A program made the position numbers and the translations under genes. Positions 28,595 to 39,461 of a stretch of 64,000 bases of DNA are shown piece after piece (position 1 is the stretch's first letter; each line of letters starts with the position of its first letter). Source of the stretch: Chitinophagaceae bacterium. GTDB lineage: Bacteria; Bacteroidota; Bacteroidia; Chitinophagales; Chitinophagaceae. The stretch covers positions 53,633 to 117,632 of the forward strand of contig JADJYK010000017.1 in assembly GCA_016719815.1 (NCBI GenBank), given 5' to 3'. Under the pieces are notes generated by a model. That model was not told the origin of the DNA and made no database searches. It was given only the letters and a program-made list of their open reading frames with translations.

Positions 28595-30017
28595 TTAATT
28601 ACTGGTTAACAACCTGTGAATTTCATCACGGATTTCATACCACGCATCAGGATCATTTGCAGGCAAATTTAAAGATGCTATGGCCGATTTAATGTTGGGA
28701 GAATAAAGATTAAAAAGTACTTCAGGAAACCCCTGCCCGACATAATGGCTAAATTCCTGGAAATTAAAATCAGGCGATCTTCCGGAAAAAAAGTGCACAA
28801 GAGCTATTGGAGAAAGATACCTTTTATTTGCCTGTGCAGTGTTTGTTAACTGCTCAGGTGTTTGAGAGTCATTAATACCCTCATTGCATTTTCAAGAATA
28901 ACGGGAAGTTTTGAATCAAAGGGGCAGAAAGATAACGGTAATCGTCGTACTTAATGATATCGAGAAATTTCGGCAATCCTTCTTTCCTGATAATATAATT
29001 AAGAACTACTGCAAGCGTAACTTCATTCCTCAGCTTATATAATTTTCCGGTTTCATTGCGGGTTTCCTGATTGGAAAAATTAAACCAACCATTGCTGTTT
29101 CTTGCATTAAGTGAATAAGGAGGCATTGGCAAGACTGAAAACAAAGAGCTTATACTCCTGTATTGTTCCTGATTCAGTAACCAATACCTGCTTAAGGTTG
29201 TTTCTGTAACTGCTGGCAACTGCTTTCTCAGAGTTAAGGAGGGCCGTGTTACCCAGTTATACAAGAGTCTTTGTCTTGCCGTATCAAAGGTTCTGGCCAT
29301 TGCCATGCAGATAGCCTGATCAACACTAAACCTGCAATCCATTAAACTCTCTGAACAGTAAAAAACTGCATTATCCAAACCACTATGCGTAAAGTAATAA
29401 ATACCTGAATTATGAAGCGTACGATAACTACCTAAAGCTGCATAGCCAATCAATTCAATAAAAGTATTTTTAAATAACCGCAAATCGTCATCAAAAATAT
29501 ATTCGCCTATCTGAATATTTCCTGCTTCTGTATCATTATTACGACCCCAAACAGCTGGGAATACACGTAATCCACCATCTCTACTTACTGTATCAAGCCC
29601 TGCATGAAATGCCGCCATTTCTGATATAGGAAGCATAACATCATTAAAGAAATAAAGATTTACAGGCTTATCCTTAATCCTGAGTACCTGGTAAACCCAA
29701 TCCTGGAAAGAACCATCACCTCCATTATTTCTCTCTTTAAATAAGCTTAACAATAACCTGGCTGATGTACTCATTCTGTTATTTCCTCCCCTGCCAAAAA
29801 TAACTCCATCGGTGTTGGCCGAAATGGTATCTGCACTTATTTCATGAATACTAAAATTCATAATATCATTCGGTCTTCCGGTATAATATACCTTTATTTT
29901 TTGTTTCAGGTATTGTAAAACCTGAGATGATGGTACAGTTTGCCCATTTGCCCCTGTAAGTACACAAAAGAATAAAATGCAAATTGATATTTTCCTTAAT
30001 ACGGTTTGCATATTCAT
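28595..30017 (-). CDS. Secreted metallopeptidase paralogue lacking the HExxH motif (two frameshifts)
   Basis: About 474 residues once joined, with a signal peptide at about 1-26 (ISICILFFCVLTGANGQ). The main frame closes near 28881; a second piece gives DSKLPVILENAMRVLM, and a third gives SQTPEQLTNTAQANKRYLSPIALVHFF and the tail ending HRLLTSN. It aligns throughout with the following gene: IHEISADTIS, GRGGNNRM and YLSPIALVHFFS match its partner. At the active-site position it has TFIELIGYA (about residues 185-193) instead of the partner's TFLHELMHT, and VDQAICMAM instead of the Glu-containing KEGIANAF, so it should be catalytically dead. The start abuts the preceding gene's stop with no gap. 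Breaks lie near 28885-28900 and 28840-28865. Confidence 0.75.
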
Positions 30018-32125
30018 TTATTTTGGAACTGAATCAACATAAATATCATCCAATGCAGTTTTTAACCTGCCAGATTTCACTACCTGGTTATTTTTTGTCA
30101 GCCAGTCAATTTCATATTCAAATTCAGATTGCCCTTTGGGCAGAATAAAATCAATAGGTGCATTGTACACCTGCTTACCAATATTTAGGCTCGCCTGCTT
30201 AAACTGTTCATCACCTCCTGCAATTTTATAGTAAACTCTTACCGTTACACTCCTGATATTCTCTTTTACGGCCAGCTCTGGATCGGCAATTATATTGACT
30301 GTCTTTCTTTTTACGGGTGCTTTTAAAGGAATAACTGGATTTACGGAAGCGGTCCAGTCACTTTCCACACTTGCTCCTCCAAAGAAATTCCATACAGTCT
30401 TATATTCATAATTTAACCATGTTTTTCGATCGTTATCACCGGGCATCCATCCGTATAAAAGTTTGAAATTATTCCCTTCGCTGTTAAAGTTTTTCCGGTC
30501 AACTCTAACCTCCGGTGTTGAAATATCTCCTCCAACATGCTTTTTACGCATACTCACCGTTACATAATTAATAAACTTGTCAAAGTCCTGAGATATTTCA
30601 CCATCAATAAAACACACAATTTCCCTTTGTGTATAAAGCGGACTATTCAGGTTTACTTCACGAATACAATCCTTGCAATTTATTTTACCAATATTTCCTC
30701 CAAACACTTCAGTTAATGAGGTAGTAAAATACGTTTTTGCCTCGGCAGTATACTTACCGGTGTGCTTTATCGTTTTTTTCTGGTATGATGCCACAATATT
30801 TATTGATTGCAAACTTTCCTGCTGTTGCTGTACCGGTTGCACATCTGGCACTGGCTGATTAGCCGGTCTCCTGTTTGCAGGATTTGTTACTACTTCACGG
30901 GCTGAAGAGTCTCTAGATGGCGGTCGTGTTGTTGATACAGGCACTTCAACCCCCACGCATAATGCTAGCAATAGAATTCGTATCTGAATCTTCAGAAAGT
31001 CTTGACTCTCTAGCTGAGATATCACCCGTGCCTATTTCTCCTCTGCCAGGGTTATTACCCCCGGCATTTCTGCTTGAATCTGCATTCCTTCCCTGGCTTT
31101 GTACTTCTCGGCGATAATTTTCTTCTCTTCTGCGGCGGTTCTCTTCATCAGCATATCTTCTTTCATTTTGATTTTCAGTTCTTATCTGCCTGTTGCTCTC
31201 TCGTTGCCTTTGTCTTTCATTGTTGAGTTGGTCAGTAGCCCTGTCAAGAAAGCTACGGCCGCCGTTAAGTGGTTGTGCTAAATCACTCCAGTTTGGCGAA
31301 CCTTCACGTCCAAAAGGAACAAAACACATATCAATCATTTTATTTGTAAGAACATCCTGCAGGCGTTGCAAATTTGGATCTTCTCCTATCTGTGTTATTT
31401 TGATTGCTCCTGACTCTTTTAATTCCTGAACAGCAACTCCTATTTCAGCCTGAAGAACCGGCGTTTGCAATACCTGCATTAAAAATGTCATGATTATAAA
31501 CCTTGTCCCAGTCCATTTCTATTTTAAACTCTACGGGCGACTGGTAACCGGCTAATGTCATGTTTAAGTTGAAAGAAATATCAGGAGTGGGTGTTTTTAA
31601 CGACTCCCACAAAAGAGTTGCGTCATTTTTATCAAGCAGAAATGATACTGCAATTTTATCTCCTTCCAGCACAGGCGCAGGGCCAATTCCTAACACCCGG
31701 CGCTGATTTTCTCCATTGGTATTATTGGCATTAGTTATCACACTCTTAGTAATTAGGGCCATAGTACCACCACGATAGACAACTGTACCTACAATCTTTC
31801 CTTTCGGGTTAATATTCTTAAGCTCCTGCTCTGCAGCTTTGATTTCATCCTGGCTTACACTAAGGCCAATAAGCAAGTGAACATAACCACCACCATCGCC
31901 AACATTGGCTGTTTTGTCGGCATTTCCAGAACTTACATTTTCTACAAATCCTACTTTATTGGGGAGGTAATAATAGCTGTTGGGATCATCCAGTAGCGGA
32001 AATACCTTGAGTGTTCCTGCACTGACGGGCTTGTCCAGCAGAATTCGCTGAACAAATTCCTTTTGGGCCTTTACAACTGCTGCAAAGAACATCAGCAGTA
32101 ACAACCCATAGACTTTCTTTTTCAT
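30018..32125 (-). CDS. Secreted paralogous-family protein, two-module type (two frameshifts)
   Basis: About 702 residues when joined. Signal peptide at 1-20 (LLLLMFFAAVVKAQ). N-terminal module: YYYLP at residues 51-55, then DGGGYVHLLIG, IVGTVVYRGGTMALITKSVI, and IGPAPVLEGDKIAVSFLLDKNDATLLWES at about 140-165. After a break near 31470-31490 comes a helical link (KESGAIKITQIG), a Gln/Arg/Glu-rich stretch (about residues 300-360) with many RR/EE/QR pairs, and a second break in a G run near 30948-30958. The C-terminal module has CFIDGEISQDFDKFINYVTVSMRKKH, WLNYEYKTVWNFFGG and TVRVYYKIAGG. It matches the other cluster paralogues part by part. No enzyme motif was seen, and I do not recognise the family. 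Confidence 0.7.
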
Positions 32126-32167
32126 AAAACTTATTTGTTGGTTAATTGACTTTTTATGTTGGCCTTG

Positions 32168-34594
32168 TTAGTTCTTTATTGCCCCTAGTATGTCTTTAAA
32201 TCCGTCCAACACTTTATCAGCCGTCACTTTACCGTCAGGCCCCGGGGTAATTATATTCTTGGCAACTTCTACTGCCTTAGTGAATACTGCGGAAGTTTTG
32301 TCTTTTAATTCTTCAGGGATTACTGCAAACTCATAACTTTCAGTACCACTGCCACTCACTTTAGGACTCCATTCCAATGCCAGTTTACCTTCCGTTTTAT
32401 GATAAAAAATAAACCGGTAAGCATAGCCCCTTACATCCCTGTCAATAAAGATTGTTTTACTTGTTATTGCTTCGTTCTTGGCAGGTGAAACACTAATATT
32501 TTCTTCTACTTCTTCACCAAGTTTGCTATAACGAACCTGCATCACCGCCCTGCTGATATTGAATTCTTTCAGTTTGTCAATATCCGCTTCGAATTCAATT
32601 TTATGAGCCTGCACAGGCAGTTTCAGTTCATTACCCTGCATCTGTCCAACCTGCCATTGTGGTTCTTTTGGAAAAAGTAAACCTCCACGGAGGCTCCACT
32701 GAATCTTGTACTGAAACATTTCAGGGTTCTTGTCGTCACCGGCAGCATACGATAATGTTTTACGGTTACCCTTGCTTTGCAAATCATCTTTATTTAAAAC
32801 AAAGGAATTAGTGAAATCGTTACCCGAGTTTCTTTCTTTCTTACATTGACCGTTACATAATTAACCTCTCCTTTTTCAAACATACTGACTGCATCATTAT
32901 CAACAAGAAACTGAATATCCATGTGCTTATAAAAAGGATCATTCAGGTTTATTGTAGCCACACAGTTCTTATTGTCCTTGGCTGAATTATAAAACGTTTT
33001 CAGGTTCTGTGTTACAGAAAGCTCCATCGGCATCATATAATCATAATTCATATAAATCACTTCTTTCTTTTTCGTAATACTTTGCTCTATCCTGTTAACA
33101 TTCAGATAGTACCCATACGCATTATTCTTTCCCGGCAAGTATTCTTTTTCTTTTTCTGTTGGAGGAGTGGCAGGCTTATCGGTTGCCGGGGTTGCGAACT
33201 TATCCATGAAAAGTTGGAAAAACATTTCTGTCAGTTTGTCTGAGGTTGCGTTGGGAATACCCTGTTCTATTTCAATTATCACTGCATTCTTCTCAACAAG
33301 TTTGTTATATACTTTGTGCAGTTCATCCCAGGACTGACTTTCCTGAACAGAATTCTTTGACTCTATTCTCCGATACTCAGCAGTAACTTTATCCTGCTTG
33401 ATGAGCTGAGACATTTTTTCATAGTCAACGGTAATCTTTCCCTTAAGCCCGTTTACTTTCAGATAGTATTTGTAAAGTAAGTTTACACTTAAATCAGTTA
33501 TTGAGTTTGCTTTCTCAAATGTAGCGGCCATCAATTGGGCCCCATATTTATTGAGGTTAGTTGCTACAGCCACTTTCCCTCCCTGGTAGAGCGGTGCTTT
33601 GCCAGATGTAACAAGACTTTTGGTCATCCCACCTTCTTTATTCACAACAGCCGAAGTAATGGTAAAGGTATTGGCATCGCCGGCAGCAAACAGGTCAACG
33701 GGACCTTTTACCTGTGCTCCACTTACCCTGCTATTTAGCTTGGATTGTAATTCTGATAACTGACCAGGTGTAAAACCTGTCTGCATCAGAAAGTGCATTA
33801 ATGCACCTGTAACACCTCCCTGATCCTCTCTTTCTTCAGTAATGTATTTCAAAAACAGAAATTCAGGCACCTGCGAAGCAGGATCTCTTGCAAGCATAAC
33901 CTGTGTAAAAAACCCTTTGACCAAGAAACGATCCGGATGATTTTTTACCAGGATCCTTTAAAACTGAAACACCAGAAAGAGTGCTAAGCTTCCGGTAAAG
34001 TTTATTTGGTGTAGTACTCCAGCCTAATCCTATAAATTCCCGGCTTTTCAGCGAAACATTTAAAAACTTTTCGAGAGATAGCTTCACAAAATCGGCACAA
34101 TTGAAATTCCTGGCATTAAAATCCTGTTTAACGTCAACAAAGCTGTCTAAGAAACTTCTTAACCATATATTTTGTACCCAGGAAGTTCTTATCACTAAAA
34201 TACCATCTTCAGGATAATACTCCTTATGAGGAAGGCCTTCATAATAAAGTCTGTTCAATGTGATTTTTTCATGAGACGCAACGGGCAGTTTATAATATAC
34301 CGCAGGAATACTCCTTCCGGTATTTGTTATTCTGAAATGGTCCTCGTCCGGCCACAGGTCATAATATGTAAGTTCTGAAGTTGTTGTGGTGTCAAAAACA
34401 CTTCGTCCACCATCAATATTATCCTTCACCCAAACTGAATAATTGTCTAGTGCTATACCCATATGCCCGGTTTTACCCTTGCTGGTTGCATAATAAACCA
34501 CATAAACAGAAGATTGCGAAGCAACTGGTAAGGTTACCGCAATAATTGCAATAGCGGTAAAAGTATTTAGTAATATAGCCTTTCTCTTTATCAT
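32168..34594 (-). CDS. Secreted protein fusing a permuted papain-like domain to the two-module paralogous family (two frameshifts)
   Basis: About 808 residues when joined. Signal peptide at 1-27. Residues about 30-190 look like a circularly permuted papain-like (YiiX/NlpC-type) domain: GHMGIAL with His44 comes before NCADFV with Cys166, the reverse of classical NlpC/P60 order. The paralogous N-module then begins (SGVSVLKDPGKK, corresponding to GVTLLQDRANEK in a sister protein) and continues across a frameshift near 33915-33945 into PEFLFLKYITEE and GGVTGALMHFLMQT. A second break near 32835-32850 leads to the C-module (FLVDNDAVSMFEKG..VNYVTVNVRKK, MFQYKIQWSLRGG). Because the papain-like part would otherwise end in unrelated sequence, I read it as one fused gene. 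It overlaps the preceding gene by 4 nt (ATGA). Two separate genes remain possible. Confidence 0.62.
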
Positions 34595-36347
34595 TTGGCA
34601 GGAATTACATCAACAAACAGCAGTTCATTATCATTCTTTCCGGTTAAAATCCTTTCAGTATTATCTTTCATACGCCATCGAATGGTATAATCATACTCAT
34701 ACTGGCCAGCGGGGAGTGTAATGTCAAAATACTTTTGCGAAAGGTCATCATCGGGTTTGACTGTGAAATCAATTGTTTTCGATTCGCCAAGAAACGGATA
34801 GCTTATCCGTACTGAAACAGCCCTTACGTTGGCAGCTTTTAATATTTCCTTATCGGCCTCCACTTTTACTATCTTACGAACGTATGGAACGAAAAGATTA
34901 ATCATTGAATTATTCTGTTCCTTCCAATCAGTCTGATATGTTTTGCCACCTAAAAAGTTATATTGTGCCTTGTATTCATAATTCAGCCACTTTTCTCTGT
35001 CTGTATCACCAACAGAGCCATAACTCATCATTAAATCTCTGCTTTCCGCTACAGCTGATTTTAGAATGGTAACTTCTCTTATTGTCTGACTGCCATTCTG
35101 GTGTTTCTTTTTTAGTGTTACTGTAATGCTATTAATCATTCTGTCAAACTCGGGCACAAGTTGCCCATCGACTGCCACATGAACCTGCCTCATTTCAAAT
35201 TCAGGGTTATATAATGAAACAGTCCTGAAATATTTATCATCGTTTCCGAATTTTTTATAAAAATCACCGATGTTGAAAGTAATATAATGATGTCGGTCGG
35301 TAGAAGTGCGACTGTTAAAGTTGAGTACACTAAACCCCGAAAGTTTTATATCCTTTCTCTTGTATCCGAAATGTGCTCCAAACCCAAATGTTTTTCCGCT
35401 TGAGAGGCTGCCATTACTACCAATTAATCCGCCAAGCAGTGAGCTTAATCCATTTTGTGCAGCCGGAGGTAGTTGTTCTGGCTCTACCCTTCGAAACATC
35501 ATATCAGTAACCTTAGCATACGCCTCATCTACTATCACCTGCATTTTATCATCCTGACCTGTGGTTTCCAGTTTGATAGCACTTGTGCGCCTCATCTCTT
35601 CATAAATTTTTTCCAGTTCTGCACTTACAAAATACACATTGGCTCCGCCAGAAATTTTTTCATTTTTCTGTACTTCTGCCCAGTCAACAGTCATTTTTGC
35701 ATTATACGCATCCATGATCCCTGAAAAAGTAAGATCAAAAACAATAGATACATCGGGTGTAGCCGTCTTAAAACTCTCGAACAACAATGTTGACCGATCC
35801 GGATCTAATTCAAATGAAAGAGCTATCCTGCTCCCTTGTAATACAGGTGCTGCTCCCATAGCCATCAACTTCTTTTCTGAATTACCTGTTTCCGGATTAA
35901 TAACAGATGAAACAAGTGCATAGCGACCTTCTTTAAAAATTACCGGCCCTTTCAGTTTCACTTCATCATTGTTAAGTAATTCTTTAAGCCGCACTTCTGC
36001 CTTTTTTATTTTACTATCTTCTGTATCATATAAAACCAAAAAATGCAATACTCCGCCGCCTCCAGCCTTTACAATAGAACTGCCATCACCTGCTACAGCT
36101 GTTGATGGTGTAACATACCTGATAAATGAAAATTGCGGCTGTTTCCTTTCATCAACTGCAAGCAGAGAACGGTCTGGCAAAAAAAGATATTGAAGTGAAT
36201 CGGTAATCAAAGGAAAACACCATAAACCCTCCACCCTGACACCCGGTCAACAGCAATTTGCTGTGCTTCCAACTTACCAGATGATAGCCAAATAGCCAGC
36301 AACAGAAAAGCCAGCAAACGAAATCCCTTTTTTCTCTTCGCTTTCAT
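34591..36347 (-). CDS. Secreted paralogous-family protein, two-module type (one frameshift)
   Basis: About 585 residues. The ATG at 36345-36347 gives a basic start and signal peptide (KGFRLLAFLLLAIWLSSGKLEAQ); a frameshift in a G run near 36228-36238 is needed to join IAVDRV to VEGLWCFPLITDSLQYLFLPD. N-module: YLFLP near residue 55, FSFIRYVT, GGVLHFLVLYD, VLQGSRIALSFELDPDRSTLLFES. Mid: KLETTGQDDKMQVIVDEAYAKVTDMMF. C-module: VAVDGQLVPEFDRMINSITVTLKKKHQNG, REKWLNYEYKAQYNFLGG, VRISYPFLGESKTIDF and YDYTIRWRM near the end. It starts 3 nt after the preceding stop and overlaps the next gene by 4 nt. Function unknown. Confidence 0.72.
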
Positions 36348-36350
36348 CAA

Positions 36351-38242
36351 TTATTTTTTAAACTTTTCTGCCAACGGTGGTGATAAGAACAGATATGAAG
36401 AGGTTAATACACTCATATCCGATTTTGCTTCTCCCTTATACCGGCTGAACCATGTTGCCTGTTGCACTACAGGCTGGTTCAAATCATGATACAGCGTTAT
36501 CTTACTGGTAGAAGCAGCATCTCCGGCTCTTAATATAATACTCTTAACACCGTTTTCTGACCACCAAGTACAGATGCGAAATTTACATTAACTGACGAAA
36601 TACTGTCTGTTCGAAACTGTTCCCTGTCACCATCCAGTTCAATAAACTCCTTTACAAGAGGTGGTGTTAATGATACGGCAGGGTCAGATGATTTTATCCA
36701 TTCTTTTGCATCTGAAGGATACCGTACTACATCCTGTTTTCCTTTAAAGCTCCACAAAATCTGGTATTCATAGTTAAGCCACTCAGATGTTGACAGTCCC
36801 AGGCGGGGATACATTACATCTTTGAAACTAACTCCTTTTTTAAGATCCTCGCCATTAATGATTACCTGGCTGGTAACATCATCCTGCCCGTTTGAATATT
36901 TCTTCCTGAAATTGACTGTAGCAAAATTTATAATTTCATCGAAGGCATCAAAAAATTTTCCATCAACCTGAAAACTGATTGATCGCTTTTGAAAATCGGG
37001 ATCATCCATATTTACTATCCGGAAATATTTTGTGTCTTCCCCTAATGCCGAATACAAGCCTCCCAGATTACCGGCTGTATGAAAGGGCACCTTAATAGTT
37101 GTGGCTTTACTTAAATTGAGATAGAATTTATTAGTCCGGATATTCTGAATATCCTTCAAAACATACTGGTTGTCGGTTATATATTCAGGGTTTGTATTTT
37201 TCTTTTTCTTAGGTACAAACCACCCCAATATGGGTAAAGAACCCATTACATCACACATAGCATCTCCAACATCACTTATAATCTGGCCTTCTTTAGTTTT
37301 ATCGCCCTGTCTGCCCCGAGGATCAAATCCAAGGTTAGGATCAACTGTTTCAGGTTCTTTCGACCATCCGGTTTTGGTATCAAACATTATTTCTGTAAGC
37401 TTATTAGTTACCAGATTTAGTATTCCGTCCATTTCGCTTGTTTTAATACCGAGGCCGGCCGATCTGTCAAACACATCAACTTTAATACCTCCTTTTTTCG
37501 AGAGATCATCCACCACTTCCCGAATTTGTTTCTTATTATAGCCCTCCTGCTTTGCAATCATCTGGCTGAAATGATTATAAACCACATTCATTTCTGCTGT
37601 CACCACAGCATTATAAGCTTTTACGGCAGCTTCATAATAACCATGTATGGAAACAGACACATCAGAATTAGGCCCTGTAAAAGAATTCCAAAGCAATGTG
37701 GCTCCATTTTGATTTAATAGTGATGCAACTGCCGCCTTTGATCCTGGTGTAAGAGGTGCAAATCCCGAAGTAACTATAGAACGGGTCATTGCATCTTTTC
37801 CGTCCTTATTGCTTAATACTGCAGACACAATATCAAAACTTGGTGTTACATTTTCCGGATCATCCTTTTTAGGTTGCATTAGCGGGACAGGGCCGGCAAT
37901 CCTTGCACCTGGCACCTTCTTCTGCAGTTCTTTTGTAAGCCGTTCAAGTAAAGTGTCAGGTATATCAAATGTTACCAGTGCATGAAACAAGCCACCAGAA
38001 TTTTCAGCTTTGTCACCAACATATTTCAGACACAAAAATTCAAATGAACCATCATCTTTTGTTGACAGCCGGGGAAATTGCGGCAAATAGTAATAATCTT
38101 TTTCATTAGCCCTATCCTGCAATAAGGTAACCCCTGAAATATACATTGCCCCCTCATCATACTTAACCTGGGCGTTAATATTCAGGCTGCAGCAAACAAA
38201 AAATAAAAATGGCAGATTTTTAATAACGTATTTCATCAGCAT
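36351..38242 (-). CDS. Secreted paralogous-family protein, two-module type (one frameshift)
   Basis: About 630 residues. Signal peptide at about 1-25 (LPFLFFVCCSLNINAQ). N-module: GVTLLQDRANEKDYYYLPQ at 37-55, SFEFLCLKYVGDKAENSGGLFHALVTF, GARIAGPVPLM and GFAPLTPGSKAAVASLLNQNGATLLWNSF. A KKGGIKVDVFD stretch and VTNKLTEIMF link to the C-module: YFRIVNMDDPDFQKRSISFQ, VDGKFFDAFDEIINFATVNF, WLNYEYQILWSFKGK. A break near 36535-36545 leads into ILRAGDAASTSKITLYHDLN and a tail ending PPLAEKFKK with TAA at 36351-36353. This is the clearest member for defining both modules. Function unknown. Confidence 0.75.
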
Positions 38243-38268
38243 ATTTTTTAAGTTAATACAGATACTTT

Positions 38269-39441
38269 TTAATTTTCTTCAGAAATTAAGGATTTTCGCA
38301 TAACTTTTTCCGGGGGCGTTGTAATATCAATCAGTTCTGTCCAGCTATCTCTTTTTATCCAGTCTGTACTGGTTGTTTCCCCGTCATTATTTATTTCCGT
38401 AACACGGTAATAAAAAGGCCTGTCAAAACGTACAGCATAAGGAAACCGTATATTCTTTGCAAATTGTTCTGGCCTTGCCTGCCTGAATGTAAAAGCAGTT
38501 TCAATATCGCTACCATTAACACTGCGGGCCTTTACTTCAATCCTTTTGGCATACAAATCACTCCTCAGTCCATTATTAAAATCATAACAATAAATTACAA
38601 ACACAGGAAACTTTGCCGGCATACTTTCATTAATATCTGTTTTCACAATTACTGAAGGCCACTTGTTGATATCAGCCTTTAGCGGAATTGCATCTGCTTT
38701 TATCATGACGATATTACTGTCGTCTTTGTTAATCCCGCTTAGCACTCCGGCAATCTGGCTTCTTACCTCTTTGTCAATATTAGATGTAATGCTGCTGTTT
38801 GCACTGTCTGAAAATCCTGTATAAAATGCATAACCAAAGCTCAGCACCACTTTATTTTCCTTTATTGCGGCAGCAATTATCTGTGCATCTTCATCACTCA
38901 CCCTGAATGTAACAATCCTTTCGTTCCAATAACTGTTGTTTATATCAGCATTTTCATCTGCGGACTCTGCATATCCACTACTTTTTACTACTGTAACGCT
39001 GTCTGTTTCTGAAGTAGTACCAGTACCCGAAAAAACAAGAACAGATGAAAATTTACGAACCGGCAACATCCTTAATTGTGCACCGGGCCGGGTATTTTTA
39101 ACAGCCTGCTGAAGGGAAGTAAGTTTTCGGTGGTGTGCAGTATCAACTCCAATCTTAAACTGAAAAATATTACTTGACTTTTTCAAGCCATTATCACCTG
39201 AAGCTACAGTTCCGGTGTAACGCATCTGCATCAGGGTAATAGAAGGTCCTCCGTCAGGACCAACCATTACATGATAATCCGGCGGCATATAGTACCACAG
39301 GTCTGGCTGACGACTGTCTTTAAACACTTTCTGGCCATCAATAACTATTGAAGAAGCAAGTATTGGCTGTGCTGCAGCCTCCACTGATATTAAGTGGACG
39401 AGTGTGAAAAGAAAAAAAATATGATAAGATGCATTAAACAT
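38269..39441 (-). CDS. Secreted paralogous-family protein, N-module type
   Basis: A 390-residue exported protein without frameshifts. The ATG at 39439-39441 (MFNASYHIFFLFTLVHLISVEAAAQ) gives a good signal peptide; longer readings would put about 36 charged residues ahead of it. WYYMPPDYHVM at about 49-59 matches the YYLP motif of the paralogues, and GPSITLMQMRYTGTVASGDNG and PGAQLRMLPVRKFSSVLVFSG match the following conserved strands, so it carries the N-module. The rest (FRVSDEDAQIIAAAIKENK, TPPEKVMRKSLISEEN) resembles no family I know, and the WLNYEY C-module is absent. It starts 20 nt after the preceding gene. Confidence 0.72.
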   Translation of the reverse strand: MFNASYHIFFLFTLVHLISVEAAAQPILASSIVIDGQKVFKDSRQPDLWYYMPPDYHVMVGPDGGPSITLMQMRYTGTVASGDNGLKKSSNIFQFKIGVDTAHHRKLTSLQQAVKNTRPGAQLRMLPVRKFSSVLVFSGTGTTSETDSVTVVKSSGYAESADENADINNSYWNERIVTFRVSDEDAQIIAAAIKENKVVLSFGYAFYTGFSDSANSSITSNIDKEVRSQIAGVLSGINKDDSNIVMIKADAIPLKADINKWPSVIVKTDINESMPAKFPVFVIYCYDFNNGLRSDLYAKRIEVKARSVNGSDIETAFTFRQARPEQFAKNIRFPYAVRFDRPFYYRVTEINNDGETTSTDWIKRDSWTELIDITTPPEKVMRKSLISEEN

Positions 39442-39461
39442 CTGACAAAAAGTTTTGCTGT

